DNA of 5,929 bases from Hyphomicrobiales bacterium (lineage in GTDB: Bacteria > Pseudomonadota > Alphaproteobacteria > Rhizobiales > TMED25), in assembly GCA_016780665.1 (NCBI GenBank), contig JADHLM010000066.1:1-5929 (forward strand), in the 5' to 3' direction. The notes beneath the pieces are model-generated. The model was not told where the DNA came from and searched no databases. It saw only the letters and a list, made by a program, of their open reading frames with translations. The position numbers and the translations under genes were made by a program. How positions within the stretch are numbered: position 1 is the stretch's first letter; each line of letters opens with the position of its first letter. This document shows, piece after piece, positions 4,878 through 5,929 of this stretch.

Positions 4878-5929
4878 ATGAAGAAACTAATTCTTAACTT
4901 TTTTATTCTTTACACTGCAATTTTTGCAGCATTTGATTCTATAATTGTCCACGCGGAAGATCATATTATTAATAAGATTTTTGTAGAAGGCAATAATAGG
5001 ATCGATGCTGAAACAGTTATAAATTATTCCGGTATTTTATTAGGTGACTCATATAATGAAACACAGGTAGATGCTTCGTTAAAAAAATTATATGAAACGG
5101 ATTTATTTTCAAATGTTGAAATAAAATATAGCAATTCAATTTTAACAATTGAGGTTTCAGAAAATTACCTAATTAACCAAGTGGCATTTGAAGGTAATAA
5201 AAAATTAGATGATCAGTCATTAGAGTCAATTACAAGCCTTAAGCCAAGGTCTACTTTTTCAAATAAGAAATTAGAGGAAGATATTTCAAGGATAATAAAT
5301 TCTTACAGAGCAGCAGGTAGGTATAGTGTTTATGTGGAGCCCAAAGTAATAAAGCTTGACTTTAACCGAATAAATTTAATTTATGAAATTAATGAGGGGA
5401 ATGTAACTAAGATTACAGATATTAATTTTATTGGAAACGTGAACTTTTCAGATAGAAAATTAAGAAATGCCATTGCGAGCAAAAGGTCGACGCTAATAGA
5501 TGGTATATGGGGTACTGGCAGATCATATGACAACTTAATTATGGAATATGACAAAGAGCTGTTGGAGCAATTCTATAGAAACAATGGATATGTCAATTTT
5601 AAAGTCATAAACTCTGTTGCTGAACTCGATGGTAAAAAAGACTCCTTTATTATAACATTCACAGTTGAAGAGGGTGAAAGATATAATTTCGGTTCAATAA
5701 ATATTACCAATGAAATAAATTATAGTGAATTAAACAAAATAAGCGATAATATAAAAACTATTACGGGGGACGTTTATAGTGAAAAAGCTATTCAAACTAG
5801 TAATTTGCAAATTGTTGATTATCTAAGAAATAATGGACTTCCTTTTGTTCAAGTCAATGCAATTGAGAAATTTAATAATATTGATAAGACAATAGATATT
5901 AATTATGTATTACCAAGCGGACCACGAGT
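4878..5929 (+). CDS. bamA: Outer-membrane protein assembly factor BamA, 5' part (signal peptide and POTRA 1-4)
   Basis: BamA is the Omp85-family core of the BAM complex, which folds and inserts beta-barrel proteins into the outer membrane. 350 residues are visible and the frame is open at the right edge; full family members are near 750-800. Residues 1-26 look like a Sec signal peptide: MKK, a hydrophobic stretch, then Val-His-Ala before Glu27. POTRA 1 spans about 30-96 (IFVEGNNRID...LYETDLFSNVEI...LTIEVSEN). POTRA 2 spans 97-173 (VAFEGNKKLDD...SYRAAGRYSVYVEPKV...YEINEG). POTRA 3 spans 176-267 (INFIGNVNFSDRKL...FYRNNGYVNFKV...FTVEEG), with its usual long insert around 202-220. POTRA 4 spans 269-346 (YLRNNGLPFVQV...INYVLPSGPR). 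POTRA 5 and the barrel lie beyond. The start at 4878 is set by the signal peptide; only a weak CGAG precedes it. rseP before bamA is the common proteobacterial order. Confidence 0.95.
   Translation, partial: MKKLILNFFILYTAIFAAFDSIIVHAEDHIINKIFVEGNNRIDAETVINYSGILLGDSYNETQVDASLKKLYETDLFSNVEIKYSNSILTIEVSENYLINQVAFEGNKKLDDQSLESITSLKPRSTFSNKKLEEDISRIINSYRAAGRYSVYVEPKVIKLDFNRINLIYEINEGNVTKITDINFIGNVNFSDRKLRNAIASKRSTLIDGIWGTGRSYDNLIMEYDKELLEQFYRNNGYVNFKVINSVAELDGKKDSFIITFTVEEGERYNFGSINITNEINYSELNKISDNIKTITGDVYSEKAIQTSNLQIVDYLRNNGLPFVQVNAIEKFNNIDKTIDINYVLPSGPR

Overview
The window is a stretch of bacterial chromosome that is strongly AT-rich. It carries seven genes, all on the + strand and tightly packed: pyrH (3' part), frr, uppS, cdsA, dxr, rseP and bamA (5' part). 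This order is the classic proteobacterial cluster joining nucleotide and ribosome housekeeping to envelope biogenesis. The ribosome recycling factor is of alphaproteobacterial type (RMDGA...EFxGLRTGRASASLL...SVQVWDKG...AIRESGLGLNPN), and the site-2 protease is compact with one PDZ domain. With the low GC, short gaps and overlapping genes, I infer a streamlined AT-rich alphaproteobacterium, such as a SAR11-like or other small-genome marine lineage. I cannot fix the genus from sequence alone.

Layout. Positions 1-446 hold the C-terminal part of UMP kinase, whose end overlaps the start of frr. frr (430-990) is followed after 22 bases by uppS (1013-1726). cdsA follows immediately; its start is ambiguous, between a 17-base overlap and a 13-base gap. 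dxr (2552-3739) begins two bases after cdsA stops. rseP (3732-4826) starts with TTG inside the end of dxr. After a 51-base gap, the longest in the window, bamA begins at 4878 and runs off the right edge after its signal peptide and four POTRA domains. No gene-free stretch reaches 300 bases. I saw no RNA gene, terminator, mobile element, CRISPR array or attachment site. All six visible stop codons are TAA.

How the genes work together. PyrH makes UDP for RNA and for UDP-sugars. Frr recycles ribosomes. Dxr makes MEP, leading to the isoprenoid precursors IPP and DMAPP, and UppS polymerises IPP into undecaprenyl diphosphate, the lipid carrier for peptidoglycan and surface glycans. CdsA makes CDP-diacylglycerol for all phospholipids. 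RseP is the intramembrane protease of envelope-stress signalling, and BamA inserts outer-membrane proteins. The very small gaps suggest one transcription unit with coupled translation; bamA may also have its own weak promoter.

I found no undescribed system. The points worth a second look are small: a UMP kinase tail overlapping frr, an Asp-to-Asn change in the CdsA signature, a TTG start for rseP, a GC-rich perfect inverted repeat inside frr, an in-frame 15-base repeat shared by frr and uppS, several long homopolymer runs, and a possible near-leaderless promoter at bamA.
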